Origin: Nissolia schottii
Lineage: Eukaryota; Streptophyta; Magnoliopsida; Fabales; Fabaceae
Length of the DNA: 64,000 nucleotides
Direction of reading: 5' to 3'
NCBI GenBank assembly: GCA_003254905.1
Contig: QANU01040708.1
Span: forward strand, 62,001 to 126,000
Position numbers and translations under genes: made by a program. This document shows positions 37,901 through 48,630 of this stretch, in pieces. Numbering within the stretch: the stretch's first letter is position 1; each line of letters starts with the position of its first letter. A model generated the notes under the pieces. It saw nothing but the letters and a program-made list of their open reading frames with translations. It was not told the origin of the DNA and made no database searches.

Positions 37901-40900
37901 TTCTTCTTAAGGCCTCTATCTTGGGCATCATCATTTCTCTTCCAGTCGCCACCTTTGCATGACCATAGAGCAGAAAACCAGTCAACGGGGACACTAAAGG
38001 CGAATCCACTATCCTTGTCCGAGGGCATTCTTAACTGAGACTCAGATTCTGTTGATGCTAAATCAGTTTTCGAATCACACTCTATGCTAGGGGAAGTATC
38101 ATCCCAAGGAAAACCTGAACATCGACAAGAAAAACTTTTCATGGAGCATATACCACCTCTAGGTGCATATCCATTTACTTTTCAATCTTCTCCAGATAAA
38201 GAGTAAACACCAATACAAACTAATTTTGGTTGCATAACAAGATGAACAATATCACTATTTTTAGTTCCATATATGACATAACCTCGGCAGTCCGTGATCA
38301 TATTAAAACACATTTTTTAAAAAGTATAAGTCAAGAGATGTTATTTTATTAAATCTAATCTGTAATCTGATTGCATTCTATAAATAGATCCAAAAGTTTA
38401 TACCACCACAATATCACTTGTAAAGCTGCAATGACATACTTAACCACCCGTTACTGAGTGACGGTAACCCAACCCATATAAAATAAATAAATAAATAAAG
38501 CCCTCAAAAGTTTCCATGTATCACCAATAGAAAACCTATAAAAGGACCATTCCGTTGAATATAACACCATAAACGCATATAATGCTTCAAACCAAAGTTA
38601 AACATAAAACTTCTCTATCAGTTCATGGCACCTTAGAATGAATAAATATGAATCCAGAATAACTTATGAATTATTAGAACTGGGATAAAAAAGAGAAAAA
38701 GAAACTGCCCAGCAATTACATACCTTCATAGTCTCCCAAACCCTCCCATTTTGCATATGCAAAATTCATTTGCAAAGCTTCTGCGAGACAATAAAATAGA
38801 AAAGTTCAGAAAGATAAGATAGTGCAGAAAATACGAGGAAAATTACAGATTTCTATTAGAAGATTTTCTTTAAAATTCCTTTTTTAGAAGAAACCCACAC
38901 GAATAGAAACCGACCCCATAAACTATGGCGGGTAGCGGACCCCACTTGGTGAGATTGTTGTTGTATTTTTAAGAAGAAATTCACACAAATATAATTGCCA
39001 GGACAAAATACCTTTAATTGCCTCAAGCTCCCTTCCAGGAATGACATCATAACCCTCTAACAGAACTCTAACCCTTTCATCGATGTGCAGGTGCTCCAAA
39101 ATATCAGATGCAATCACACTGTCATTAGGGCATATCATTGGCCGCATGAAATGCGCCTGCTTTTCCTGATGATTCTCAGGACCAGATTGGACAGTATCTC
39201 CAGTATCTGCCAAAAGATTACCGGGAGCTTCTGGAGGGTTTACCAGCTGGGTTATGTTGTCTGACACAATCAATGGAAAACTCTGAACTGCCAATGGTGA
39301 TGCAGCATTTTCAACAGTTAACCACCTGTCACTCTCTGAGTGCTTAATAAAGTGATCTGACATTAGTACACCTTCATCAACAAGGACCTTGATGTCAGAT
39401 AGTTTAGAAGGTCCACGTTCTACACCGCCATAATCAAGATAAAACCATTTCCCGGATGATGAATCGGCTACCACAGGGGTATGTGGAGGGGTATCACATA
39501 TGTCCATATCTTCTTCCATAGATGGCAGCTCCTCAGGTTGTGGCTCCAAGCAAGGAGAGGCTTTGGAGCTTACAGTCGGACTTCTGGACTGCTGTTCTTT
39601 TTCAGGCTCACTGCAGATATCTTTGTCAATAGACCCATTGGTATCATGCACACTTATTTCACCTTGAGGTTCTAAAACTGAAAGATTTGACTCCTTTTGG
39701 ATGTGCTTGTCTTCATCGTCCTTACAACTATGATGCGGATTTTGTTTTTCACTTGGTAAGGTTTTGGTACTTGCTTCTTGATGAATATTTTGCATAGTTT
39801 GATCAAGTGATGATCTCTCTACCACATTCGGAGTGTGGTTGCGGCGATCATGATGCCGACCTCGATCTTGTGGGGACCGCTCAGCAAGAGTAGGACTTCT
39901 TAATTTATGGTCGTGGTGATGGCTTCTATCCCGATTTCTATCATATGGAGATCTATCACGACCATGTGGAGACTTTTCAGCGCTATAAGGAGATTTGTCC
40001 CGGGTGTAGGGTGATCGGCGCACTGGAGCACGCTCCTTATGATCATAATGCCTGGCACGATCATGTGGTGATCGCTCGGAATGAGCAGGGCTGCGTCCAT
40101 GCCTGTCATAAGCTGGTCTGGAAGACAAAGAAGATTCATGATGCCTAGAAGAATACTTGTCAGCTGATATTTTCGAAGAACTATTTCTGTAAGGTCTCTC
40201 CACAGAACGACCAGAATAGTGCTCTGAATAAACTTGACGCGAGCCGTCATCAGAAAGCCTTCGGCTCTTCAAACCAGCATAGTCGCCATGCTGCTTCCGG
40301 TCACAGCTATCAGAATTATCAGCATGCCTCTTCAACCGGCTTCCAGAAGAGTGATCCCGCGAATGGTTCCTACCATTGATGTGTTCATTTTTATATTCAT
40401 CCACGATCTTCGAAGAGAGCCTTGCGTTCCTCTCTTGTCCACTCTCCCACCTGGGAACACTCTTACCATGCTGATTCCCACTCCCACTTCTATTCAACTC
40501 CTTCTTTCTTAACAAATCATCACCAGCATATCTCCCCAAAGCTGAGCTCCATTCGCGATCACTCTTCCACGATCCCTTTCCCTTACCTGACTGGTATCCA
40601 CGGATCCTACTGTTATAACCATTATCATCCTTCCCCATGTCTCCCCTGTGCCACCTGTCGGGAATGAACTCTCCCTTCTCAATCTCATCCTTCATGCCAC
40701 CTCTCCAAGACCCATGCTCCCATTTCTCAGCTTCTACTCTCCTGCCCTTCTCGGAAAACACCTCCCCTTTATTCCACCTCTCACTGAGAATCTCTCCATT
40801 CTCAATCTCACTTCTCCGCTGTGGCGGCAGCGGCGGTGGTGGTGGCAGCTTCTCCGGGGCAAACTCTCCATTTTCCAGCTCATTCAAAGTGCCCAATTCA

Positions 40901-41181
40901 CCCTCTTCCACTTCGCCACCCTCAGCATCATTGCCCACTCTGTCCAATGCCAATTCACTCTTCCCAGCTCCTCCAACCTTCTTCTTCGCCGCCGGGGCTG
41001 CTGAGAACACTTTCTTCTTCACCTTCGTCTTCTTCTTCTTCTTCTTCCTCTGGCCGCCATCACCAACCTTGAGTAACTTGGAATTGAACCCGTTGCCATT
41101 GTTGGCTCCGCAAAGCTTCTTCTCTGTAACATGCTGCTGTTGCTGCTGCAAAGGCATGCACGCCACGCCTCCATCGCCCAT
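26973..41181 (-). CDS. ATXR3: ATXR3/SDG2 histone H3K4 methyltransferase, 19 coding exons
   Basis: Exons (minus strand): 41181-39012, 38780-38724, 38114-36954, 36237-35885, 35804-35256, 35165-35065, 34589-33551, 33414-33343, 32807-32697, 32598-32498, 31036-30937, 30836-30741, 30176-30009, 29921-29796, 29704-29651, 29442-29195, 29103-28995, 28885-28583, 27149-26973. All junctions are GT..AG and in phase, giving 2364 residues; Arabidopsis ATXR3 is of similar size. Order of parts: Lys-rich and RS/RD-like low-complexity N-terminus (to ~560), GYF domain at ~579-627, second GYF-like domain at ~981-1030, F-box/LRR-looking segment ~1184-1295, SET core ~1811-1940 (VVEFLGE, then CHSCRPNC, then GEEVTFDYN), post-SET CLCGSQVCRG, and a long conserved C-terminus ending in AIWDQ. 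Family knowledge: ATXR3 is the main H3K4 trimethylase, nuclear, needed for both sporophyte and gametophyte. The SET NHS is CHS here, as I recall for this family. No defect is seen. Confidence 0.95.
27542..27853. mobile_element. MITE with TTA/AAT microsatellite core in the last ATXR3 intron
   Basis: The ends CCTTGTTTGGTAT (27542) and ATACCAGACAAGG (27853) are inverted with one mismatch. The core holds (TTA)n and (GTC)n runs (about 27640-27730) and (AAT)n (about 27760-27786). It lies inside the ATXR3 intron 27150-28582. It resembles the 1617-2346 element in having GTTTGG ends, a GGTAATCTAGATT block and a microsatellite core. Confidence 0.55.
34946..34985. repeat. (CA)20 microsatellite in an ATXR3 intron
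   Basis: An uninterrupted CA run followed by a short TA run lies in the intron 34590-35064, just after the half-MITE at 34900-34940. Confidence 0.9.
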
Positions 41182-41221
41182 GGGAAAAAAAATCCCAACT
41201 TCAGCGCGCGCAAGAAAACTG

Positions 41222-41510
41222 CAAACCCTAATTCCCCACTTCGCCGGGGCTGTGGATGTTCATGCTGCGCATGCTTCAGCTCCTCAATTCCCGGCTCCAA
41301 TTAAAAACCCTAAATTCCACAAATTCAGAGAAAAAGTACAAATAAATTAATCATAACCGAAGCAAATGTAGGGTTTAATCGAAACACGAGTAACCTCCAA
41401 AAAATCACATCCACGAAACGTAATAAAACGGACATAGCAAAGCTTCGTGGAACGTTAACGGTTGATAGAGAAGAGTGAAAAAAAACACGAGAAGGAAGAA
41501 CGAGAAAATT
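41222..41510 (-). other. Possible intron in the ATXR3 5' leader
   Basis: On the minus strand a donor-like CG|GTAATT sits near 41511 and an acceptor-like TTTGCAG near 41218. Removing this stretch would leave a leader of roughly 200-300 bases before the ATG. This is inference; no frame constrains it. Confidence 0.35.
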
Positions 41511-41740
41511 ACCGATAAATGAAGAGAATGAGAGAGAAGATCGAAAAGAAAATGGTAACTTAGTAAGACGGTGCGAATCGAAGAATATAAAGATCGAGAA
41601 GAAGTAGAAGAGAGCGAAGAGTATGGTTTATTTTTTCGGAGAAATAATTGCGAGCTGCGTTTTAAGACACTGCTTTGACGGAATTGAAAGAGAGAGCGAA
41701 GATATTTGTATCTGGCGCTTCTTTCATTCTTCGCTCTGCG

Positions 41741-41750
41741 GTTATATATC
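41741..41750 (-). promoter_or_regulatory. Probable TATA box of ATXR3
   Basis: GATATATAAC on the minus strand lies about 560 bases upstream of the ATG, just outside a CT/GA-rich leader (about 41510-41710), a common plant core-promoter arrangement. Confidence 0.4.
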
Positions 41751-41759
41751 TTCGTGTGT

Positions 41760-44337
41760 ATTTTCTCTCTCTCTGATCTTGTTTGTGTTCTAAACGACGA
41801 GTCCTCTGTGCTATTGTTATTATTTTCTTTTTTTCCTCTTTTCCTTATACATTGTGTTTACTTATTAGAATAAATTTCCATCCATTAAAGAAAGTATGTA
41901 ATGTTATTTATTATGAAAATTAATTTTATGAATGTTTGTAATAAGTAAATATGAAAAACTTTTTAATATCCTATTAAAAAAATACTATCTCATAGAATAA
42001 ATGGTAATTAATAAATTGAATAAAGTAACTTTAATTACTTATTCATTTATTTCTTATTCATTCAATAATTCAAAGATTTTGTTAACAAATGTCCTAAAAT
42101 AAGGATCTTAGTTAAAGAAGCTAAAATAGAAATATAGTTAATAATATATTTATTTTCATAGAAAACATATATGTTTATACCTTTTTCAATAATAATTTAT
42201 CACTAACAGGTTAACAAAATCATTAATTAAAAAAATACTACATAATTTTAAATATTGAAAAATTATTATTTTTATATTTATTTTAAAGACATTAACTTGA
42301 TTATTGAGAATCATAAACCAACTATATCAAATAATTTTAAAAATTAACTTTACATGTAGTTTTATTTGTGTTCATTTGGTAATCTTGTTGTACCAATACC
42401 CTTTACAAATGAATGATTATGAAGTCACTACTGTTTTTTTCATAATTTTTATTTTAATACAAATAGAACATGAGACTTAATATCCGTCATGATTCTTACA
42501 AGGTAGGTGTCGATACACTTGATAAAAGATAGGGTACAAGTGAAACTCTCTAATTTTAGTTATTGTTAAATCTCAAACCTAATCTCTATGATCCCAACTC
42601 GCACAACCCGTCATGAATTGGCCCAATACGAAGCTAAATTGGAGTAAGTTCTCATACTGGTTCCGGCACGTCCACATAGATAACAATCGAGAGTAATGTT
42701 AGTCGCAAATTATACAAACTATAATAAGGAGCTAGTAACAGCCCTAACTGATCATGGGAGCCCACTCATGTTGTTAGATTCGAGATTGTAATTTGGGCTC
42801 TCACTTGATCTTATTTATCAACGTTATTCTATAAAAACGCACAATCCTAATGTTATCAAGTAAGCACATGAAGTGTCACATAAACACCTACTTTATGTGC
42901 ATCATCCAATCTGCATTCTCAGATAATTGTTTTCCCTTCTAGATTACCCCAGAACACTTATAAATCTAATTTATGACATTTTCTCCCATATTCTTACCAT
43001 TACACCAAATCAACCCTATAAGTGACCAATATATTTTGTGACATCATATATTTTTTAAATCACTGACGAAGTCAAGAGATTATCACTTGATCTCGTGGGG
43101 TGGACTCACGAAAAACCAACTCTTATGACGTTCATAAACATCGATAAAGATAATATTCCACTATTAGGAAAAAAAATTGATAATTTATGTTTTTGGCTCC
43201 TTCTAACCTGGTCAATGCTAGGTTAGTGACTAAATTGGTCACCGGCCAACGTAATCAAAAATAACTTTACTACTCTTTGTATAAGTTAACCTGCATAATT
43301 GAAAAAGAAAACGAAGAAAAACAAATATGAAGACTCCTCTCACCCTCAGCTCTTCTCTCCTCCCCCTTTGTGCTCTCTCACTGTCGCCCAACCTCCCTTG
43401 TCTGACCCTCCAGACGTTGTCACCATCTGACTGCCAGCATGCTCCAAGATCCAATTACAACCCCTTTCATCCCTAACAAAAATGAGTGTTGGCTCCATCA
43501 TCACCAACGGCACCTCCCTCCTACTCCTCTCCTTCCAGAGCCTCCCAACTCATCCTCCCACAGTGGCGTACGCAGATCTGTGTAACCTGCGCTCAGATCC
43601 ACGCAACCCTTGCCTGCCCAGATCGTGTGTTCAAGCCTCCATCGGAAGGTATGAATGATGTGATTGGGGAGAACAAAGTGGCTTGGACAAGATTCTGAAA
43701 AAGCATGTGCACAGAGTGGAACGAGAGAAGATGCAGCAGGCCTTGTCACTAGGAGGCCATGGAGAAAATTATAGACAAAGAAAGAATCAAGCAACAACTG
43801 GTGTTAACGCTACCCCTCACCTCATTTGTGTATTTTTTTAATCTCTTCTCTCCTTTATTTTTGTAGAAGACGCCCTCCCTCATCTACTTGTAGGCGCCAT
43901 TCTTTCTTTTCTTTAATAAAAGTATGTTTTTTTTTTTTTTTTTAATTCATGGGGTGTGCTCGTTCTTGATGACGATGGCTGATGAATTTTCTAGATTTTG
44001 GGTTATGATGTTGATGTGTTTTGATGATGAAAATTGATGAAATTTTTGGGTTAAAGTTAATTTAATTTAAAAATTAATTATTTAATATTATCTCAATTTT
44101 TCATTTTAAATTTTCTTGATACAAAAAATTATCTAAATATAGAGAGCACTGATTATTTTCTAAAAATAATAAATAAATAATAAATAATAGTACTGATTTT
44201 AAATCATAATTTGCAGCTTCATACATTAGTTTATAAAACATCCAATGGTTACATGATTAAAAGCTTTCACAAAACATATGAATTCTGAACATTATCTAAT
44301 TATTTTTTATTATAGTTTTGTTTTCATCATCATTTTC
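41760..44337. other. AT-rich intergenic region
   Basis: It contains no supported gene. A more GC-rich patch at 43320-43800 has short frames on both strands (for example 43486-43698) without any recognisable domain, and a T20 run ends near 43942. It may be degraded transposon DNA, but I cannot assign it. Confidence 0.4.
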
Positions 44338-44487
44338 GTTCTAATAACGACCCAAAAATTGTTTCCGATATGCAAGAGATTAGTTCCCTTACGAAAGTTT
44401 CCTAGCATGCTAATCATGAAAAACGTGTAATTTTTATAAATAAAGAGGAAACATTTTAAATAAAATTATACATCATGATATAATACA

Positions 44488-44744
44488 GGGTTAATTAAGT
44501 TTTTAGTCCTTATAATATGAAAAAGTTTGGTTTTAGTCCCTCATGACAAGTTTTAGTCCCTGTAAAATGTGGAAATTTGATTTTGATCCTTGTGGACGGT
44601 TGGTGATGGACGGTGATGACGTCTCAGTTAACCCGGGACCATTTCTACATCACCGTCCATCACATTTTACAGGGACTAAAACTTGCCATGAGGGACTAAA
44701 ACCAAATTTTTTCATATTATAGGGACTAAAAACTTAATTAACCC
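44488..44744. mobile_element. Mutator-type MITE, near-perfect hairpin
   Basis: A 257-base element has arms that are almost exact inverted copies over about 100 bases each: GGGTTAATTAAGTTTTTAGT at the left end and the complement ending TTAATTAACCC at the right, with TTTAGTCCC-type blocks inside. Flanks TATAATACA (44479-44487) and TATAATATA (44745-44753) match at eight of nine positions, as expected for Mutator-like elements. It is non-coding. Confidence 0.8.
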
Positions 44745-44775
44745 TATAATATAATTAAAGATCCTTTAAAAAATA

Positions 44776-44780
<5 letters not shown>

Positions 44781-44808
<28 letters not shown>
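44781..44808. repeat. (TA)14 microsatellite
   Basis: Uninterrupted TA dinucleotides. Confidence 0.9.
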
Positions 44809-44813
<5 letters not shown>

Positions 44814-45088
44814 CAAAATATGTTACAGTCTGCATGTAGTCCATTGGAACACTCTAAAGACTGACATGAATATAAAATATCTTAAAGGCTGTAATAATCG
44901 AATAATACTTCATGATAACATGAAGCTCACTAAGAGTTCAAACTGCTAAGATCTACTGAACGACCGGCGTGTCTTCGTCAACGGTATCTGAAAAAAAGTT
45001 GATGAGGGGTGAGTCATAGACTTATCGCTTAGTGAATGATGAACCCCACGACGACATGGACATTTTGTAACCATGGCATGCCAATGCA

Positions 45089-45117
45089 ATACATACATAC
45101 ATACATACATACATACA

Positions 45118-45164
<47 letters not shown>
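45089..45164. repeat. (ATAC)n-(AT)n compound microsatellite
   Basis: About 14 ATAC units followed by a TA run. The minus-strand frame of repeated Met-Tyr-Val-Cys is only its translation. Confidence 0.95.
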
Positions 45165-45300
45165 TAAACACTCATAAAAACTTTCATATAATAATATTGA
45201 TAATAATTATCTAAAAAAACATATAAGAACATAAGTAGAGAGTTCTCGAGATACATATCCCGAGCATTACGATTTTGTTTTATGATGCATTATCCTAAAC

Positions 45301-45495
45301 GCACTACCCAAGTATCTAGGCAACAATAGTTGGGGATATACTGCCCGAGTCTATAGATTCCTGACACATTACCCAAGTATCTAGGCCACAATAGTTGGAG
45401 ATACACTACCCGAGTCCATAGATTCCTGATGCATTACCCAAATACCTAGGGCCTGACAGTTGGGGATACACTGCCCGAGTCCATAGATTCCTGAT
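45301..45495. repeat. 65 bp tandem repeat, three copies
   Basis: Three adjacent units start at 45301, 45366 and 45431. Each contains ACCCAA(G/A)TA(T/C)CTAGG, then AGTTGG(G/A)GATA, then CCCGAGT(C/T)(C/T)ATAGATTCCTGA. Units differ by a few substitutions. Confidence 0.85.
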
Positions 45496-46739
45496 AGTTA
45501 GTACTAATCGACATGATACATGACATCAGGCATCATGGACCGACATGTTCGAGCTTTACGATCTTGCCCTAAATTTACATGAATTCTATTCTACTTTGTG
45601 GTCGTACAAGGTATATCAGGGTCAACGTAGGTTATTGCTTAGTTACAATTCTATCCTAGATATACTTTCATGAAAGCAGTTTTAAATATATAACATAACA
45701 TGATAACGTAATCATTGACTTAATATCTTTAAGTGTTTTATCTTGAAAAAATAAAGGTAGACTGAGATACCATGCTTAGGGACATTCCCAGATAAGAGAT
45801 GTGCATCACAATGGACATCTTAAGTATCAAGTCTTATCTTTAACCAAAACCTTTCATTAACATAAGTCTTCTCCCATCAGAATATTTTCTTAACCATGAT
45901 TGTTTATTAAGGGTTTAACTAAACAATATAAATATCTATATCGCTTAATAGTAATCATACACATACAACTTGAATATATTTAATGCAGTAAAACACGTGG
46001 TCTCATGAAGTTCTAAAAATAGTTTCATGATTTTCTATAAATAGCTTTGTAAATATCTATTTCATAAAAAAAAAGATTTTCTAAATAAATAATAAATAAA
46101 AGAATAACTAACTTCATAAATACATAAATAAAATAATAGATTCCACCTCCTAGGATTTTATAAAACATGCATAAATAAAATAATACTAAAATAAATAAAT
46201 AACATTAAAAATAAATACATGGTCTAAAATAGACCGTGAAGAAAGTCACTCACTTGAAAATGGTTAAACGATAAGGAGTACTAAGCTGAGAGCTTCTGAC
46301 ACCCTACGTGAAGACATTGTTTCCCCACGAATGGAAGACGAGGGGGTGAAAAGAAAAAAAAAATATAAGTGGAGTGAAAAATCTCACAAAAGTGTGACCT
46401 CTCAAACTCCGCAGTTAATTAACAAATCTAAACACTCAAGAGAATCCTCTATGTATATGGGAGAGGAGGAGACCACATTCTATTACTGCAAATAATGTGG
46501 AACTAATTTCTCGACGTGGTAATATGTTCCCTAGGCACTACAGTGTGCCCCTATGTCGCGCCGCTGCAACGTACCCCTACTCCTCGCTGCAGAACGCTAG
46601 CTTTCCTGTTGCACATCTCGCGCGAGATGTATTCCACGAATCCCGCAAGACATGCCTTCCCTTTTTTGTGGGTTGTGACAAAAAGGTTCATTTTATCTTA
46701 GCTATATTTTTGAGGGATATATCTAAAGAGATGTTAGAG

Positions 46740-48235
46740 TGAGAGAGGGAGAAACACGATGAGGTCTCTGGTGAGAACGAGGGAGAGAAGGGGGAAAGTG
46801 ACGCGAGAGGGGGTGCTTTCGGAGATCAAGAGGTGAATGGAAATGGGGTTATGGAAGGTGTAGGGAAGAAAGATGGGGCTCAAAAAAAGGCTTGGGGTGT
46901 GTCCTTTCAGAATAAGGTTATAGTTGTCAAGGCACCTAATTCGCTTTTGTTGCCTGAGGATCTTGACAGAGATTGGTTGGTGGTGATGCAAGGAAAGTAA
47001 GGTGACATTGTGCTGCCATCAGTGAGATTTTTCGATGAGGTGACAGTTGTGTTGTCTTCTCCTTATTCAGATACTTTGGAAGTGAAGTTAATGGGGAAAC
47101 CCTTACGTTATACAGTTATGGCGCTCAAGCTCAAGGGAGTTTTGTAGATGCGTGGGGGTTATGAAATCCTTGACACTGGTTTTGAATATCTCCTAGTCAA
47201 ATTTGATTTGGCAGAGGATCGTGACTAGGTCATCCACGGAGGACCGTGGATGATATCGAACACTTACCTACTTTAAAGGAATGGGATCCTTCCTTTCGTT
47301 CAAGGAAGTAGGCTTTTGGTAGAACTATGGTGTAGACTTGCATCACTGGACTTAACATTTGGTATTATCATTAAAAAGTGGCACAAATGATTTTTCGGCA
47401 ATAGGGAAACCTGTTAAGGTGGACCTTGCGATGAAAGAAGTGGAGATTGATCTTGCGCTTCCAGCTTCTATCATTGTGGAGGTGGATGGTTTTAATTATG
47501 AGGTTGAATATGAGATTTATATATCACATATGCAAGTATTGCAGATGTTATTGTCACACTAAAAATGAATGCAAGGAGGGTTATGTTGTGTCAAGTTCTG
47601 GTGGGCTTCCTTAGCAAAATGATGATTCTCCGGCGATAGTCCAAAATTCAAATTTGGCAGGAGCAAAAAATTAGGAGACAGATCCAGCGGTTATGATTGC
47701 AATTGAAAATCTGAATCATCCCCCATTTAATGCGAATTTGAATTCAAATGGGGCACCTAATCAAGGATATAAGAGAGGTGACAAAGAAGAAGGACGACAG
47801 AAATAGAAGAGGAAGTCTTGACCAACCTAAAACGGAAAGAATCAGCATAATGATCACCATAATAAAAATCAATAGAATAATTACAAAGGAGCAAATCGTG
47901 GCAAGTATTCACATGTGGGGCCCAAGTACAATCAGCCACACAACCAGCAGCACATGCATAAGGAATTGTCGAAACCGCCTAAATTGGCAACTCTAGCACC
48001 GCCTCGACACAGCAAGAACAATGGATATGGAGTTTCTCCTCCAATGTTGTTTCAAGTCGCTACAAGAACAATGGCGATTCGTGAAGGTCTCGTGTTTGCT
48101 TGGCAACACGGTTAGATGCATCTTATCTGCAAATCCGATTGCGCAGTGGCTGTGGGATTGGTGACAAATTAACAACTTCACCATTCGCCTCTGCTGGAAG
48201 ATTTGTGCAACATGAGGAACAACATTTGTAATTGT
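46740..48235 (+). mobile_element. LINE (L1-type) ORF1 relic with DUF4283-like region
   Basis: On the plus strand, pieces of a plant LINE ORF1 occur in order: an acidic N-terminal stretch (about 46756-46900), VIVVKAPNSLLLPEDL (about 46918), YTVMALKLKG, a GGYEILDTGFEYLLVKFDLA segment (about 47157), VIHGGPWMIS, and a frame at 47359-47562 with AIGKPVKVDLA, VEIDLALPASIIVEVDGFNY and EVEYE. These match the DUF4283 plus pre-zinc-knuckle layout of LINE ORF1 proteins. In-frame stops (for example around 47000 and 47226) and frame changes break it, and no endonuclease/reverse transcriptase frame follows, so the copy is a truncated, dead insertion. A following Pro/Gln-rich stretch (about 47900-48110) may be the ORF1 tail. 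Confidence 0.7.
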
Positions 48236-48239
48236 GTTT

Positions 48240-48630
48240 CATCTTTTGATTTGTTGTATAATATTTTTCTCTTGTTATACCACTTTAATTTTTGTAGAGT
48301 AGTCTTATTTTGTTATTAGTTACTAATATAATTTACCTTCTTTCATGTTTATTTTGGCAATGTTAAACTTAAATGATTGAAAAAGTATTTTTTTATTAAG
48401 AACCTAATTAAATACATCGTATGTATCATTTCAATGACAAACAACAACTAAGCTTTTTATTTTTCTTTATTTAAGTAGGCCTATAAATAGGCTTTCGGGT
48501 CATGTCAGACTTTTACGAAGGCCAAACTAAGCCTTAGAAAAAAAAAATTATGACGGGTGACATGCCTATTTAGAAGCATGGTAGACATATTTAAGCCAAA
48601 ATCTAACGTAGTCCATTTTCACCTCTAGTT
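48240..48630. repeat. Dispersed repeat, copy B (partner at 6430-6842)
   Basis: It aligns with copy A over most of its length and ends in TTTTCACCTCTAGTT. It follows the LINE relic directly. Confidence 0.6.

Larger units (their letters stand above)
44340..46681. mobile_element. Possible LTR-type fossil (solo LTR, Ty3/gypsy-like)
   Basis: The region begins near AATAACGACCCAAAAATTG and ends near GGGTTGTGACA, so its ends resemble the inverted ACGACCC/GGGTYGT borders of plant Ty3/gypsy LTRs. The interior is non-coding and carries a MITE (44488-44744), a (TA)n and an (ATAC)n microsatellite, and a three-copy 65-base tandem repeat. No internal domain is visible and no matching 5 base duplication was found. 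It looks old; the class is tentative. Confidence 0.3.

Noticed and set aside
39900-40250. Minus-strand 116-codon frame in ATXR3 exon 1
   Set aside because: It is a shifted frame inside the RS/RD-like repeat-rich coding exon.
40637-41350. 237-codon plus-strand frame
   Set aside because: It is antisense to ATXR3 exon 1; its Ser/Pro/Phe-rich text mirrors the Lys/Glu-rich N-terminus on the true coding strand.
44946-45146. Minus-strand frame of repeated Met-Tyr-Val-Cys
   Set aside because: It is the (ATAC)n microsatellite read as protein.
45301-45495. CRISPR-like array
   Set aside because: The 65 bp units are directly abutting full repeats without unique spacers, in a plant nuclear context.
46497-46742. 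Plus-strand 81-codon frame
   Set aside because: It lies at the edge of the LTR-like region and has no recognisable domain; it is probably chance.
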